DNA of 64,000 nt, from contig CM031556.1 in the NCBI GenBank assembly GCA_018466975.1, forward strand, positions 1,302,001-1,366,000, read 5' to 3'. A model generated the notes under the pieces. It had not been told where the DNA came from. It did not search any database and was given only the letters and a program-made list of their open reading frames with translations. The number at the start of each line of letters is the position of its first letter. The stretch's first letter is position 1. Position numbers and translations under genes: made by a program. This document shows positions 1 to 12,618 of the stretch, piece after piece. Origin of the DNA: Sparassis latifolia. Its lineage: Eukaryota; Basidiomycota; Agaricomycetes; Polyporales; Sparassidaceae.

Positions 1-629
1 TGCACCTGCATTCCTCCTTCTAGTCTGCATTTTCGCTGACCCGCTGATGTGATTGATGTTCCGTCGCAAGCCGGAAAGGAGGAGTATGAGCAGAATCAAG
101 TCCGCATGGGGTCTAAGATGCAACGAGGGAGAAGAGTCTATTCCAGAGGTATGAGGTGGGTGGCCCGAAAGCGTAGCTAGGAAAATCTCTGTAGTTGCAA
201 TGATCGCTGGACAACGCGTCGGACTAAAATCGCACTGCCCTAAGGAGAACGCTAAAATGCAGAAATGCAAGACTGCCCAGAAAACGCACAAAACGCAAGA
301 CTGCCCAAAGACGCACTAACTGGATGGGATGGGAATGAGAAACGAGTCTTTTCACAAGCGTACCTTCTGGGACTGTGGGTTCTCCCCCTCCCCTTTTTCC
401 CTGCCATCATACTTAACTAGTCCTGACCTTTCCTGCCCTTCTGATACTGCCCGCATCTGCTTAACAATTGCTCCGCTGAATCACTGCCCATCACGCCATA
501 TCTCGCAATCCCGTCCCCTCACGCTCCTACTCATTCCGAGGGACCTTCCATCACCGAACCCGCCCGAGCGCCTAATAAGGACCCGTCCATCTTGGAGGCA
601 TCTCCCATCCTAAACTCAATCTCCCATCC
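1..629. other. No gene recognised
   Basis: No convincing coding exon, RNA gene or repeat is visible here. The short open frames have no recognisable protein character. The stretch just upstream of 630 (pyrimidine-rich, around 380-620) could be the promoter of the next gene, but no specific motif supports that. Confidence 0.4.
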
Positions 630-1339
630 ATGGATGCCAGCATCATCCTTCGCAAATACACCCTCGCAGAAGCTCTTCTTTGCATTGAGATCTTTACCGA
701 GCCCTTCGACCCGATCCTGTGGAAAGCATGGGCAGTCCGGATGCACGTCCTGCTGGTGAGGCCCCCACGAGCATATGATCCTTTGCTGTCTGACCCTCAC
801 ATGTCCCTGAGGTCCTTATGGTCCAAGCCCAGTCTGAAGCGGCCAGCGTGGGGATCATCCTACCCCTTCCGCGCGATATCCCTGTCCTGGCCCAGGTGGA
901 AATACACCTGGCAACAGCTCGCACTGTAGAAGGTGGTCATCGGATGATACCCCGAATTGCGGATCACCTTCCTGCGGTCATTCCTCATGGTTTGACTGCC
1001 CGCGTTCTGTATGACGACCCTGCTGTCCGCGAGGACTTTGGTTTAGGCCACCCGCCGGATGGTCTCCCTGACATTGGTGCACGGTTGTCCTGTCCCTATT
1101 TTCCTGGAGTCGTGTTCCTCAGCTTTTTATCGCCATCAGGAACCTTGCACCTTCGGGTTGAGACATTGCGCAACATGGCCCACGAACTGTACGATGTCAT
1201 GCGTGGAATCACTGGTAGACGCGAGCTGGCGGATGGTACTTTGAGACGGTTGCAGATCACAGTCGAGGAATTGGAAGTAGCGTTCAGGCTCGTAGCGTTC
1301 CCTCCTCCGATAACCAGCTTCCAACTGATGTCGGACTAG
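630..1339 (+). CDS. Unknown ~220-residue protein, two exons
   Basis: I do not recognise a family. The first exon starts at the ATG at 630 (MDASIILRKY) and runs to about 755. A GTGAGG donor there and a ...CTGAG acceptor near 810 would make a phase-0 intron of about 55 bp, joining VRMHVLL to VLMVQAQSEA. The second exon runs to the TAG at 1339. The C-terminal third (from about LRVETLRNMAHEL) has leucine/valine heptad character and could form a coiled coil. In size, two- to three-exon layout and coiled-coil end it resembles the small gene at 38031-38751 downstream of the transposase in E2. It may therefore be the equivalent gene of a second, older KDZ-like element whose transposase would lie left of the window. 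That equivalence is inference from layout, not clear sequence identity. Confidence 0.45.
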
Positions 1340-1376
1340 GGGTCAGTTGTGTAGCACCCTGTAGTATCTCCAAAAT

Positions 1377-2706
1377 GTGAGACCGCTTCCCGGATGTGAT
1401 TCCCACCTCAGCATGCTCTGCGTCCCTTCACCGCTTCCACTTATGGCCATCATCAGCTGTTGGCTCGATGAGGATGACTTAGAGACTCACAAATGGCTCG
1501 TGTTCTGCAGGTGCCCATGCTGGTTCATCACTTCACTCAAACCTCTGTCCACCGGAGCATCACTCATGTGCCAGCAAGCCCAGAACCCTTTGTTGTCACT
1601 GGACTTACCCACGAATGACCCACTGTATGTTAAGCCCCTGTCAAAATGCAGCGTGGAAGGAGCTGCAGCTCCTCCTGGATGACGACAAAGAGTACGGAGA
1701 TCTTTTCGATGCTTACACTATACCACAACTGGAACTCGCACTGCCACACGTGGAACCCTCATCTCCCGTCGCAAGGATGACAACCCCCACGCTACACAGA
1801 GGGAGGTCTCAAGATCACCTCGCTCCTGCCCCATGGCCCGCATCTCAGCCACGCACTCCCATCAGGTGCTCCCCTGTCCATCGGCCAGTATGTGCTAGGT
1901 CCCCACAGTGAAGGTCCCCTCCCCACTGGCGAACACTGCCTGCATGTCTGAGCACCCGAGGTCACCGACGCTTGAGTTCCCCGCCTGGCAGTCAATGGCC
2001 ATCGAGAAGCCACTCTCACTCCCATTACCAGGCCGTATACTCGAATCGACATCGCTCGCACAGCAGGAGGTCACCCACAACCAGGAGCCATTTCAGGGAC
2101 AGGTGTGGGAGCTTCCCATATGGACAATGCAATCCCCGAGTATCCCCTGGATGACAATGTGACTACTCTCCTCCTCGCCACTCTCCCTCAGCATCCCCCA
2201 GACCGGATCAGTACTCCCCGCCAGGGCGAAGGTGACACAGCCCTGCACGACCACTGTGCGGGCTAGCCTCGGGCTTTAATTCCCCACCGGAGTCCAACCT
2301 AGAAAGCTGACTGACTGAACCCCCGCCCAGACACAGATTCGCACCGCGCGACAAAGTGCCCCTGCTCGATCAGCTCTCAATGCACAGCACCACTCACCCC
2401 GCTCCCTCTCTCCCAAGTAAGCTTCCTCTCCTGGATTGTCTGACACTTGGACAGCTGTCTTGTCCTCCAGCACAATTGCTACCAACACCGTCTCCATGCA
2501 CCAGCTCCTCCATGCCAGCCATTCGAGGAGCATGCGTTCTGGACCTACTCTTGCCGGACCCAGCTGCGGCACCCCGCACATGGTCCACTGCTCACGAGCA
2601 TACCATGCAGTCCCGCATCTCCTTTGTGTCACTGGCGGAGGCCACGAAGTTTCTTGACAGTGAGTTTGAGACCAACGTGATGCTCATCCCAGCGCATTTC
2701 AAATGA
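1377..2706 (+). pseudogene. Pro/Ser/His-rich low-complexity ORF series
   Basis: Several overlapping plus-strand open frames (about 1377-1682, 1615-1911, 1908-2162, 2356-2706) are rich in Pro, Ser, His and Leu. The last ends in a more ordinary-looking segment (SLAEATKFLDSEFETN) before the stop at 2706. No single frame runs through. Either it is one gene with several short introns or a decayed disordered protein. The composition is like the low-complexity proteins encoded in E2 (M1 at 22.5-23.9 kb), but I cannot align them. No function is proposed. Confidence 0.25.
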
Positions 2707-3689
2707 GAAACTACCCACGGGCTGGCCCCCAAATTCCCCCATCTCAACCAGCTTCCCATCTCACCCCCACACCTACTTAAACTGAACGTAAGGGAACATG
2801 ACGAGCACGCTATCGGATGGTGCTACAGGAAACCGGAAGCAGTGTACTCCCTGTTGACAACGTCACCGCCTCAATGCACACCGTTCAGCAAAGAACAGCT
2901 AAGAACCCACCAGAATCTGGACCAACAGATTGGTGACGCGTGCCCAGATTCTGGACAAGCCTATTTTGGCCGATCGAGATCCCATACTGCAGATTCTGGA
3001 ATAGGCTGATAGCCTCCTAGTACTAGAGGTTTTTCCCATAGGCCCATTGCGCACCATCGCTGAGTTCATTGACTGGGCCCATGAGATTCTGGGATGTCCC
3101 TGTTCTTCAACTGGGCCCACAGGCATAGCAATCTGCAGTGGTCTTTGACTGGGCCCATAAGCATGGGTCGCCTGAAATATCTGACTAGCTCGGGCATAGC
3201 TGAGTTATTTGCTGTGCCATAGGTTGTCAACTGAGCTCGTAACTGTAGGGCTTGGCTCCAGGCTGCAGCACGGGTGTTGTGGATGGAATTTATGACTTGT
3301 TGGTGAGCAGTTTTCATGATTTACACAACAATTAGAAGATGTTGGCTCTCCCGTGTTGGTTTCGCTGTGTGAAAAGTGACATAACTGTGGTTGTTCAGCG
3401 AAGTATCTCATTCTTTATGAACACTGTGTTAGATATCTTTACAAGGTGGTGTCCGTTGAGAGCGCCCCCGGACAAGCAACTCCACTGTCAGTAGAGCGAT
3501 CGAGGCTGAGGGCACGAAATATGAACAAAAAGCCTGTAAAGAATCCTTCAGACCCAGATTTATGCCATTCAAATTGAGGTGCTAGGGTTTGGGCGACAAA
3601 TGAAGCTGGTAATACAGGGTAACTTGAGAGATTGCACTAGTCGACACAATTTGGTCCCTCATTCATGGGTGGCCGAGGTCGCAATATGG
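2707..3689. other. Non-coding stretch with short GGGCCC-type repeats
   Basis: There is no gene. Short recurrent pieces are visible: AGATTCTGGA three times at 2905-3000, and ACTGGGCCCA several times at 3070-3160. Positions 3148-3225 read as an inverted copy of about 39755-39830 in E2 (shared blocks include AGCATGGGTCGCCTGAAAT and GCTCGGGCATAGCTGAGTTA). This ties the left part of the window to the right-arm region of the KDZ element. Confidence 0.5.
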
Positions 3690-5345
3690 CGACACCTTGA
3701 TGGTGGGCTGGGCATACAGCCACGGTTGGGCTGACATGAAAGAATTTGGTACAGCCTCATGCTCCGGCATGATAGATGGTTGATGTCATGGCCGATATCA
3801 TTAACTGGGTGTAAGATAGTGGATGCAACACATGCAGCCCCACAACACATGGCAAGCCTTTGGGACTTCAGCCGCATCATTCAGACTTTGCAGGTGAGTA
3901 TCGTGGTGTACATGCACAATGCTACACCTGAAGTACCGGACGTCGCCAGACCGTTCATGTGAACTGATAGCGCATCACGAATTGCAGGCCTGAGACCTGA
4001 GGTGCCATAATATTCTGTTCCTACCGCATGCTGTGGTTACCGAATGTTGTGTGTGGCATCTTAGTGGATTTTTATCTCGGACATAACACACCTGCAGACT
4101 ATTCTTTCGGATTTTTCTGAGATGTGTCCAACAATTTGGAGATGTGCTGAAGTGCGACCTGGGCGAAATGGACTGATTGTCAGACCAATTAGCCTGGCTT
4201 GTTGTGAGGGCTGTAGCTGGGAATGCCACAGCCAGTAATCCTGACCTTGTACTGATCTGGCCGCTGATGAAATAATGCCACCGTCCTGCAATCCCTACTT
4301 TACTAGGAGTTGACTTGGCCCCATTTAATCCTGAAACTTTTACAATGTTTTAGGTTCGAAAACATCTACGAAACTTTCAGGCACTTGATGGAGTGCACCA
4401 AATGCCAGAAAAATTCCTGACATCCAATGGTGGCATATCCAGGTCACTGATAGTATTAGGCCATTTCAGCAAGCCTTGCCATTTTTCTGCTATCAAATAG
4501 TGGCCCAGAATTTCACTGCGTCGGCCACAGTGGAACTTTGTTGAAAAAAGTACTGTGCCCTGTGTCTTGTCATACGTAGCATGCATGCAGCATGGAGTTC
4601 AGGACAGTGGAACCATGGTACTATGCCGGAGTACTCTGAACCAACCGAGACTCAAGAACGTTGCTCGAGGAACACAGCAGATGAGGAAGTTCCACCTGGC
4701 ATGGCCTCATGCTAAAGACCAGGGTTGACCTCTTCAAGCATTTGTGTCATTGGTGCACAGAGGGTGGGCGGACATGAGAACACCAGGTACACTGATTTGC
4801 CGACCACTTGATGGTGGGCTGAGAGTAAAGTACTGAATACAGCCAAGGATCGGCCGACATGAAAACTCAACGTACATGCTTAATGGTGGGCCGAGTCTAA
4901 TGTGTCGAATACAGCCAGGGATGGGCCGGCATGAACATCTTGGGTATGGAATGCTACGCCGACTCGGCGGCCGAGTCTAGAATGTGAGATACAGTCATAC
5001 ATGGGCCGACAGGAGAGCTCTAGGTACACGCCTGATGGTGGGCCGAGTCTATCAAATACAGCCAAGGATCAGCTGACACAAAAACTCGAGGTACACGCCT
5101 AACGGTGGGCCGAGTCTAATGCATCAAAGCGAGTCTAATCTATCGAATACAGCCAGGGATGGGCTGACATGAAAATCATAGGTACAGAATGCTACAGCCG
5201 TGTGTAAAGTATAAGACACAGCCAAGGATCGGCCGACATGAAAACTCAATGTACACGCTTGACAGTGGGCCCAGAGTAAAGTACTGAATACAGCCAAGGA
5301 TCGGCCGACACAAGAACACTCGATCATTTGCCTTGTCCATGGGCC
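3690..5345. repeat. Degenerate tandem array with GGTGGGCCGAGTCTA and ATACAGCCAAGGATCGGCC motifs
   Basis: A unit of roughly 80-100 bp recurs. It contains GGTGGGCCGAG(TCTA), then ATACAGCCA(A/G)GGATSGGCYGACATGA, then AACTC..GGTACACGCC. One isolated unit lies at about 3695-3755. The dense run is at about 4800-5345. Intervening sequence (3760-4790) has no recognisable gene. The GGCC-centred core and the sub-terminal array style match the arrays at the ends of E2, E3 and the 7.6-15.3 kb element, so this may be the end array of another family member. No termini were found. Confidence 0.55.
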
Positions 5346-5676
5346 GAGTCAAGTATGTCGATGTGCAACTTTGCCTACAGGCATGTATGCCTGTATCAAC
5401 TGTCGGCCAAGTAGAAGATCTGAGGCCTTACTTCTGCAGGCCTCTGAGTGGGCTGAACTGAAAGTTTTCTAATGATGCTGCCTGGGCCCATCCAACCTTC
5501 TTGTGTATGTGCAAACAGAGTCAATAAATGGGCCGACCAGAGGTAAAGACGTACAGCACAGATGGCCCATCCAAGCAATGGGCATATGAGGGTCTCATCG
5601 GCCCACGTTGGCTTGTGGAGAAGTCTGGGCACGCGTCACTGGTCAGCTTGTCCAGATTCAGGGAGATTTTTGCTGA

Positions 5677-7358
5677 ATGGGGTCCTCAATGGACACTGCG
5701 CATGTACTGCAGATTTTCGACAGCACTGCGGGAGCCATGCCCACTGTAGCAGAGCTGGCAGACATTGGTCAGGACCCCCTTACGGATACAGATGCCCGCA
5801 GTTTCAAATGGGAGCTCAATACCTTCCTCTTTCGCTACAACGTGGAATGGCTAGCATTTAATCTCGACACCAACGTATGCACGGCCACCACTCAAGACCT
5901 TGCTGAGGTGTGGGCTGCCACATGAGACCGGTATCAGTGGGTCTGGGGCTTCAGGTTGTCCACCTTCCCTTCTTCCCAGGAGTGTGGCTATCTAGACAGT
6001 GAAGATGACATCCTGCAACTGCAACACTGGCGCAGACTCAGACGACTTATCCTGCAGTGGTCCCTGCTGCCGGAGGAGCACAATCACATCAGGCTAGCGA
6101 TGGGGGGCTCTGTTACGGATGCACGGATGGGCATCCTAGCCGTCATAGTAAGAACCTTCAAAGCTACTTACCGTGGGAATCGCGAGCCTTATGTATTCGA
6201 GCCTCGTCTATAATCTTTACTTACTTGCATGTATTTACGCCACAGTTACTGTAAATAGAGGTCAGACTTCTCTAACTTCAACCTTGTGCTTTGCACTCTC
6301 TCGACGAACCCCGGCACTGCTCACTGCAGCCCGTGTCACCCTCGATCCTCACTGGCTCAAGGATAATGAGCGGTCCTTCCGCTCATCATGCCCAGTCTCT
6401 CTGACCACACGCACCCTGCTCTTCTCTCCCTGGGAAGGGCCTCGGTCCTTCACCCTCAAGCGCTATGCCCCACCTTAAGACTCCTTCATGACTTTCATGA
6501 CCAGTCGCGGGACCGCAACACTAACATGACTGCTCGCTTGGTTGACCCAGCTCCACCTATCTGATCTCGCTCGCGAGGTCTAACACCCCTGCCACAGAAT
6601 CGGACAATGAGCCAAGTAGCAGCAAGCACAGGAGAGATACATCCGACAGCCTCATCAACCTATGGAGTGAATTTCAGGCGCACAAGGCGAGCGTGGAGCA
6701 GGAGTTCCAACAGCACATGCAGGTGCTGACCTCTTTGATGGACCGCTTCAAGGTTATGCTGGAGCGAATGGAGGCCACCTCAGGCACTGTGGACCAACAC
6801 ATCGATGAGCGAGTGGATGAGCACCTGCAGATTGTCATCGAGAAGGCAGTGGCGGTGCGTCATGCCGCCACCATTGAGGATTTCCAAAGCGGCCCGATGG
6901 AGAGGGTGGAGAAGGCAATCGCCAACTTGACCTTTTTGCCACAACTGATGACGGCACATAACACCGCCCAGGTGACCGCCAAGGTGAAGAAGTTCCAGGA
7001 TGGACTGACTAAGAGGGTGGACGATGCACTGGCAAACTCAGCCTTTTTGCCAGGGCTGAAGGCGAAGATCAACCAGCTGGAGCAAGATTCCATGAACAGA
7101 CTGAGCGGCGATGAGTGGAACTGGATGCAGGGAGAGTTGACGGCCCTGCACAACTCGATGGAGTTCCAGGCGAAGCAGTCTGCAAAGATGGACGAGCAGG
7201 TGAGGCAGGTGACGAAGGACCTGAATGAGTTAGAGGTGAGGCTCAACAAGGAGATGGCGACCGCCAAGGAAGAGACCAAGCTGGTGTCCAAGTCGCTGGA
7301 TGCCTTCAGAGACAAAGTCGATTCTGCCAGCATGCCTTCACCATCATCAGCAACTTAG
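5677..7358 (+). CDS. Unknown multi-exon protein with long C-terminal coiled coil
   Basis: The readable exons are about 5677-5925 (from MGSSMDTAHVLQ through PTVAELADIGQ to TTQDLAEVWAAT), 5956-6213, part of 6290-6478, and a last exon from about 6596 to the stop at 7358. A CCACAG acceptor near 6595 lets the last frame extend upstream of the ATG at 6693 (EPSSSKHRRDTSDSL). The last exon is strongly heptad-patterned and acidic/basic, with segments such as MERVEKAIANL and LPGLKAKINQLEQ, and ends near SLDAFRDKVDSA. That end matches the last exon of the plus-strand gene inside E2 (27.3-27.9 kb: LPELKEKVNRLEQ and REKVDSAM). Both genes are followed by a convergent minus-strand gene with a Lys/Arg/Gly-rich tail. 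It is therefore probably the homologue from a second KDZ-type element. Biochemical role unknown; exon joins before 6590 are uncertain. Confidence 0.5.
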
Positions 7359-7509
7359 GATGGCAGCGCGCCACTATGTATTTTACAAAGTAGCTCAGGA
7401 TCAACTATACTTAAGACTACTATAACATGTTCCATGTGAGGATGACCACATTGTATGAACTACCTTTGCGATATCGGTGCTACAACAGCACTACTTGTAA
7501 AGACTTAGC

Positions 7510-7604
7510 GCCGAGCACCTCGAACACCACCACTGCCGCCAACCTTGCATGTCACTTTGGCGGCTGCCTTCTTGGTCGCGGGGCCCTTGGCGGTTGGCTT
7601 GACT
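7510..7604 (-). pseudogene. 3' end of a basic-tailed minus-strand gene, cut by the 7605-15299 element
   Basis: Read on the minus strand, about 32 codons (KPTAKGPATKKAAAK..., then a Gly/Arg-rich end) run to a stop near 7510 and are cut exactly at 7605, where the inverted-repeat element begins. Its position, convergent with the coiled-coil gene just to the left, and its Lys/Ala/Gly/Arg tail match the C-terminus of M2 in E2 (28160). No continuation was seen beyond the far end of the element at 15300, so the rest of the gene is missing. Confidence 0.45.
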
Positions 7605-7719
7605 CAGCCCATTCAGTCATGTTTGTGAACTGGACTCCCATTTACCCTGACATTGTCATGAACTGGACAGCCAGTGGACGTCGGCCCATCAGTCTGTGTA
7701 AGGAGTTGTAAGCGATCAG

Positions 7720-8870
7720 CTCATGGCGAGAAAGGGAATGCTGGAGCGATCGGCCCACCGCCATAGGAGTATTTCTGAGCAATCGGCCCACTGCCATGGT
7801 GCTACTATTATATAGGCATGGGCCCACTGCCACGGTGATAGTTCTGAGCGATTGGCCCACTGCCATAGATGTATTTTTGAGCGATGGGCCCACCACCATA
7901 GGTAGTGTTCTGAGCGATGGGCCCACCACCATAGGTATATTTCTGAGCGATGGGCCCACTGCCACTGGGGCTATTATACAGCCATCGGCCGACCACCATA
8001 GGTAGTGTTCTGAGCGATGGGCCCACCACCATAGGTATATTTCTGAGCGATGGGCCCACTGCCACTGGGGCTATTATACAGCCATCGGCCGACCACCATA
8101 GGTAGTGTTCTGAGCGATGGGCCCACCACCATAGGTATATTTCTGAGCGATGGGCCCACTGCCACTGGGGCTATTATACAGCCATCGGCCAACCACCATA
8201 GGTAGTATTCTGAGCGATGAGCTCACCGCCATAGGTAGTGTTCTGAGCGATGGGCTCACCGCCACTGGGGCTATTATACAGTCATTGGCTGACCATCATA
8301 GGTAGTGTTCTGAGCGATGGGCCCACCACCATAGGTATATTTCTGAGCGATCGGCCCACTGCCACTGGGGCTATTATACAGCCATCGGTCGACTGCCATA
8401 GGTAGTGTTCTGAGCAATGGGCCCACCACCAGAGGTATATTTCTGAGCAATCGGCCCACCACCATGGTGCTATTATACAGCCATCGGCCCACCGCCACTG
8501 TGGTAGTACTGAGCGATCAGCCGACTGCCAGGGGGTAAGTTCTGAGCCATCGGCCGACCACCTCGGGGCTACTATACAGCCATCAGCCCATCTTCATAGG
8601 TAGTGTTCTGAGCGATGGGTGTTATTCTGAGCAGTGGGCCCACCACCATAGGGGTACTTCTGAGCAGTGGGCCCATCACCATGATGCTATTATTTAGCAA
8701 TGGGCCCACCACCATAGGAGTACTTCTGGGCAGTGGGGCCCATCGCCATAATGCTATTATTTAGTGATGGGCTCACCACCATAATGGGTACCTCTGAGCA
8801 GTGGGCTCACCAACATGATGTTATTAGTCAGTGATTGATTCACCATTATAATGCTGGCAGTGCCTGGACT
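7720..8870. repeat. Outer left array: ~33-bp repeats with GGGCCCACC cores
   Basis: About 35 tandem units of the type GGGCCCACCACCATAGG..TTCTGAGCGAT run through here. A higher-order unit of about 101 bp (two 33-mers plus a 35-mer with CTGGGGCTATTATACAGCC) repeats at least three times from 7992. Open frames across the array are a by-product of the period and are not genes. Many unit-to-unit differences are CG versus TG or CA. Confidence 0.85.
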
Positions 8871-8889
8871 CAGCAAGACACCTAATCAC

Positions 8890-9860
8890 TCACCTGACAC
8901 TACATCTCTGGTGGAGTTTTTACAACATGGAGTCCTGCCTGAAACTTATCGTAGCTGTCGTATAGAGTGCAGTGCCACCATTTTATGAGTTCCTGATATA
9001 TGGCGAACCATGGCTTTATATTCTAGTGATGGCGAGACTCAACTAGTAAAAACCTCGCCAACCTGGCTCTCCTTCTCTGGTGCAGTTTGTTAAACTTGGA
9101 GGACTGTCTGAAACTTGTAGCAGAGGATTTATGAAGTTAAATTCCATCATTTTATGAGTTCGTAGTATATGGTGAGCCATGGCTTTACATTCTGATGATG
9201 GTGTGACTCAACTAGTAAAAAACTCGCCAACCTGGCTCTCCTTCTCTGGTGAAGTTTGTTAAACTTGGAGGACTGTCTGAAACTTGTAGCAGAGAATTTA
9301 TAAAGTTAAATTCCATCATTTTATGAGTTCGTAGTATATGGCGAGCCATGGCCTCACATTCTGATGAAGGTGAGACTCAACCAGTAAAAAACTCAGCAAT
9401 CTGACTCTCCTTCTGTAGTAAAGTTTGTCAAACTTGGAGGACTGTCTGGGATTGATAGTAGCTGCGGTATGAAGTGAAGCACCGTCATTGTTTGAGTTTC
9501 TTGTAGATGGGAGTTATTACTTAATATCCTGATAATGGCTAGACTCAACCGATAAACATATCGCTAACCTGGCTCTTCTTCTCTGATGAAGTTAGTCAAA
9601 CTTGAAGCACTGTCTGAAATTTATAGTAGACATTTCATAATGTGAAGTGCCATCACTTTCTGAGTTCCTGATCAATGATGAGCTATAGCTTCATATCCTG
9701 ATAATAGCTAGACTTAACCAGGAAAAGAATGACCAATCTGGCACTTGTTCTCTGATAAAGGTTGTCTAACTTAAAGCACTGTTTAAAAATTGAAGTAAAT
9801 GTTATATCAAGTGGTGCCAGCATTTCGTGAGTTCCTTATAGATGGTGAGCCACAGGGAAA
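8890..9860. repeat. Inner left array: about six ~167-bp repeats
   Basis: A unit of about 165-167 bp containing TATATGGYGAGCCATGGC, AACTAGTAAAAA.CTCGCC and AACTTGGAGGACTGTCTG recurs, with the CCATGGC landmark near 9010, 9176 and 9343. The later units (about 9505, 9680, 9846) are increasingly degenerate towards the centre. Confidence 0.8.
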
Positions 9861-11079
9861 ATGTATCTGGCAATCTGATACTTCTTTTTTCACATACACT
9901 GATGAATTTCATATAATATAAAGTACTAACTATAAGTTGTAGCAGTAGCTATATACTGTGATGTCCTTTTATATGGACTTCTGGCTGATGTCAGGCTGTG
10001 TTTGTACATGTTGGCAAAGTGTGGATGCACTGAGATTCAATGCTGACAATCTGCTGTTTATTATATAGTGAAGTATGTAAGCCTTTCAAAACTTAGAGCA
10101 GCAGTTGCATTACTGTTCAATGCCAGTGCTGTATGACTTTGTAGTTGGTTTTGAGCCACATCTAATCATCATAAATATACTCACAAGTTAGCATGCTAAC
10201 CGGCTGTGATAATCTTATATATGTATAATATGGAAGAGTGACTAAATCTTACAACAGCAGTTGTATGCTCTAAATTAGAAGCCTTGCATTACTTCTTGAA
10301 GTTTAGCAAGATACACACAGCCATTCTAATGATCTGTGAACACTTTGAGAAGTTCAGCATACAACTTACCATTTCTCTGCATGATACTATGTGTAATAAA
10401 GTACAACACTTTATATGCAAAATATGATGTTGTGGTTAGTTTTGATTATAATCACTTAGTGTTATGTGAAGAATTCAATATTGTCTACCTTTAATGAACT
10501 TCACGTGACTTGCTGAACTGGTCAAGGAATCACACTTTCCTTTTTAGTCTCCGAGTGCACACACATCTACATGAACATAATGGCTCCTATATGTGTTTTC
10601 TTCTATAAATTTGAGATTCTTCTTCAATACATTTTTCTATCTACATTAAAGGATGGTGATTACATAGACCTTATATCAGAGCTAGATAGATTCTTGACAC
10701 GCTTATAAGAAGTCTATAGAGCTCAGAGTGAAATATTGCTAACTCTTCAGAAGTGAACTTTGCTGTTTTTTGAGAAGTAAAGCTTGCCAATCACTTAACA
10801 TTACAGTTGACTACATGTTGTCTTGAAAAAGATACATCTGTCATTTTCTAACAAATGTCTGGCATTTAGTTATATGAAAAGCAAAACACACTTCATAAAC
10901 TTAAGTGTAGCTCTCTCCAAAGAATTACACTTAATTGTTATTGAGAATTAATAGCTGTTAAGTTACAATATGATATTGCTACTCCAAGTTGAAGTTCATA
11001 CTCCACAGTATATAACTTTGACCATAAGTTTCAGATAATACTCCATTGCATACAGACTTCATTACAGAAGCAGCTGGTT
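9861..11079. other. AT-rich centre of the inverted-repeat element, no gene
   Basis: There is no coding ORF of note and no recognised repeat. This spacer separates the mirror-image 167-bp arrays. Degenerate unit fragments fade in from both sides. Confidence 0.6.
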
Positions 11080-12534
11080 GTTTAGCATTTTTATGTGTGA
11101 AACCATGGCTGGCCATCAATCAGGAACTCATAACATGGTGGCCCTTCACTTTATACAACAGCTGTTATCAATTCCAGAAAGTGCTTCAAGTTGAATTAAC
11201 TTTACCAGAGAAGGACCACCAGGTTAGTGGAGAATCACCAGATTAAGTCTAGCCATCATCAGGATGTGAAGCCATGGCTCAACGTCTATCAGAAACTCAT
11301 GAGATGGTGGTGCTTTACTTTATATACCAACTACTATGAATCCCAGACAGTCCTCCAAGTTTGACAAACTTTACTACAGAAGGAGAGTCAGATTGCTGAG
11401 TTTTTTACTGGTTGAGTCTCACCTTCATCAGAATGTGAGGCCATGGCTCGCCATATACCAGGAACTCATAGAATGGTGGCACTTCACTTTATAAATCCCC
11501 TACTACAAGTATCAGACAGTCCTTCAAGTTTAACAAACTTCACCAAAGAAGGAGAGCCAGGTTGGCGAGTTTTTTACTAGTTGAGTCACACCATTACCAG
11601 GATGTAAAGCCATGGCTCGCCATATACTACGAACTCATAAAATGATGGAATTTAACTTTATAAATTCTCTGCTACAAGTTTCAGACAGTCCTCCAAGTTT
11701 AACAAACTTCACCAGAGAAGGAGAGCCAGGTTGGCGAGTTTTTTACTAGTTAAGTCTCGCCATCACCAGAATGCAAAGCCATGGCTCTCCATATACCCAG
11801 GACGTCTAAAATGGCAGCACTGCACTTTATAAATCCTCTTTTACAAGTTTCAGACAATCCTTCAAGTTTAACAAACTTCGCCAGAGAAGGACAGCCAGGT
11901 TGGCGACTTTTTGGCAAATTGAGTCTCACCATCACCAGAATGTAAAGCCATGACTCACCATATACTAAGAACTCAGAGAATGGTGGCACTGCACTTTATA
12001 AGTCCTCTTCTACAAGTTTCAGACAGTCCTCCAAGTTTAACAAACTTCGCCAGAGAAGAACAGCCAGGTTGGCGACTTTTTGGCAGCTTGAGTCTCGCCA
12101 TCACCAGAATGTAAAGCCATGGCTCGTCATATACCCAGGAAGTCTAAAATGGTGGCACTGCACTTTATAAATCCTCTTCTACAAGTTTCAGACAGTGCTC
12201 TAAGTTTAACAAACTTTGCCAAAGAAGGAGAGCTAGGTTGGGGAGTTTTTTACTAATTGAGTCACACCATTACCAGGATGTAAAGCCATGGCTCACTATA
12301 TACTAGGAACTCATAAAATTATGGAATTTAACTTTATAAATTCTCTGCTATAAGTTTCAGACAGTCATCCACAGTGATGTCAGTTATTAAAGATAATCTT
12401 TTCGACTAATAAGCAGTAATTTAGATAAGAATTGTGTCTACTAAGCAAAGATAATCCTGAGATAATTTGAAGAATCATCTGAAAATTATCCGAAGATAAT
12501 CTGAAAATTATCTACAAAATACAACTGAGAAATT

Positions 12535-12618
12535 GCCACCAGCCAGAATTGAACTCTCAACCTTATGGTAAATCACATGACATATTTTCAACTCATGCTT
12601 TAGGCCACTAGACCATTG
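12535..12618 (-). other. tRNA-like sequence in the left arm of the foldback element
   Basis: This is the inverse of the right-arm copy (13196-13284). On the minus strand it contains the tRNA A-box-like TGGTCTAGTGG and the B-box-like GAGTTCAATTC. Together the two arms place tRNA-like sequences head to head in the element. Confidence 0.5.

Noticed and set aside
7642..8498. Series of minus-strand ORFs (MAVGPSLRNIPMVV-type)
   Set aside because: They are translations of the 33-bp array. The unit length is a multiple of three, so all frames stay open. There is no start context or non-repeat sequence.
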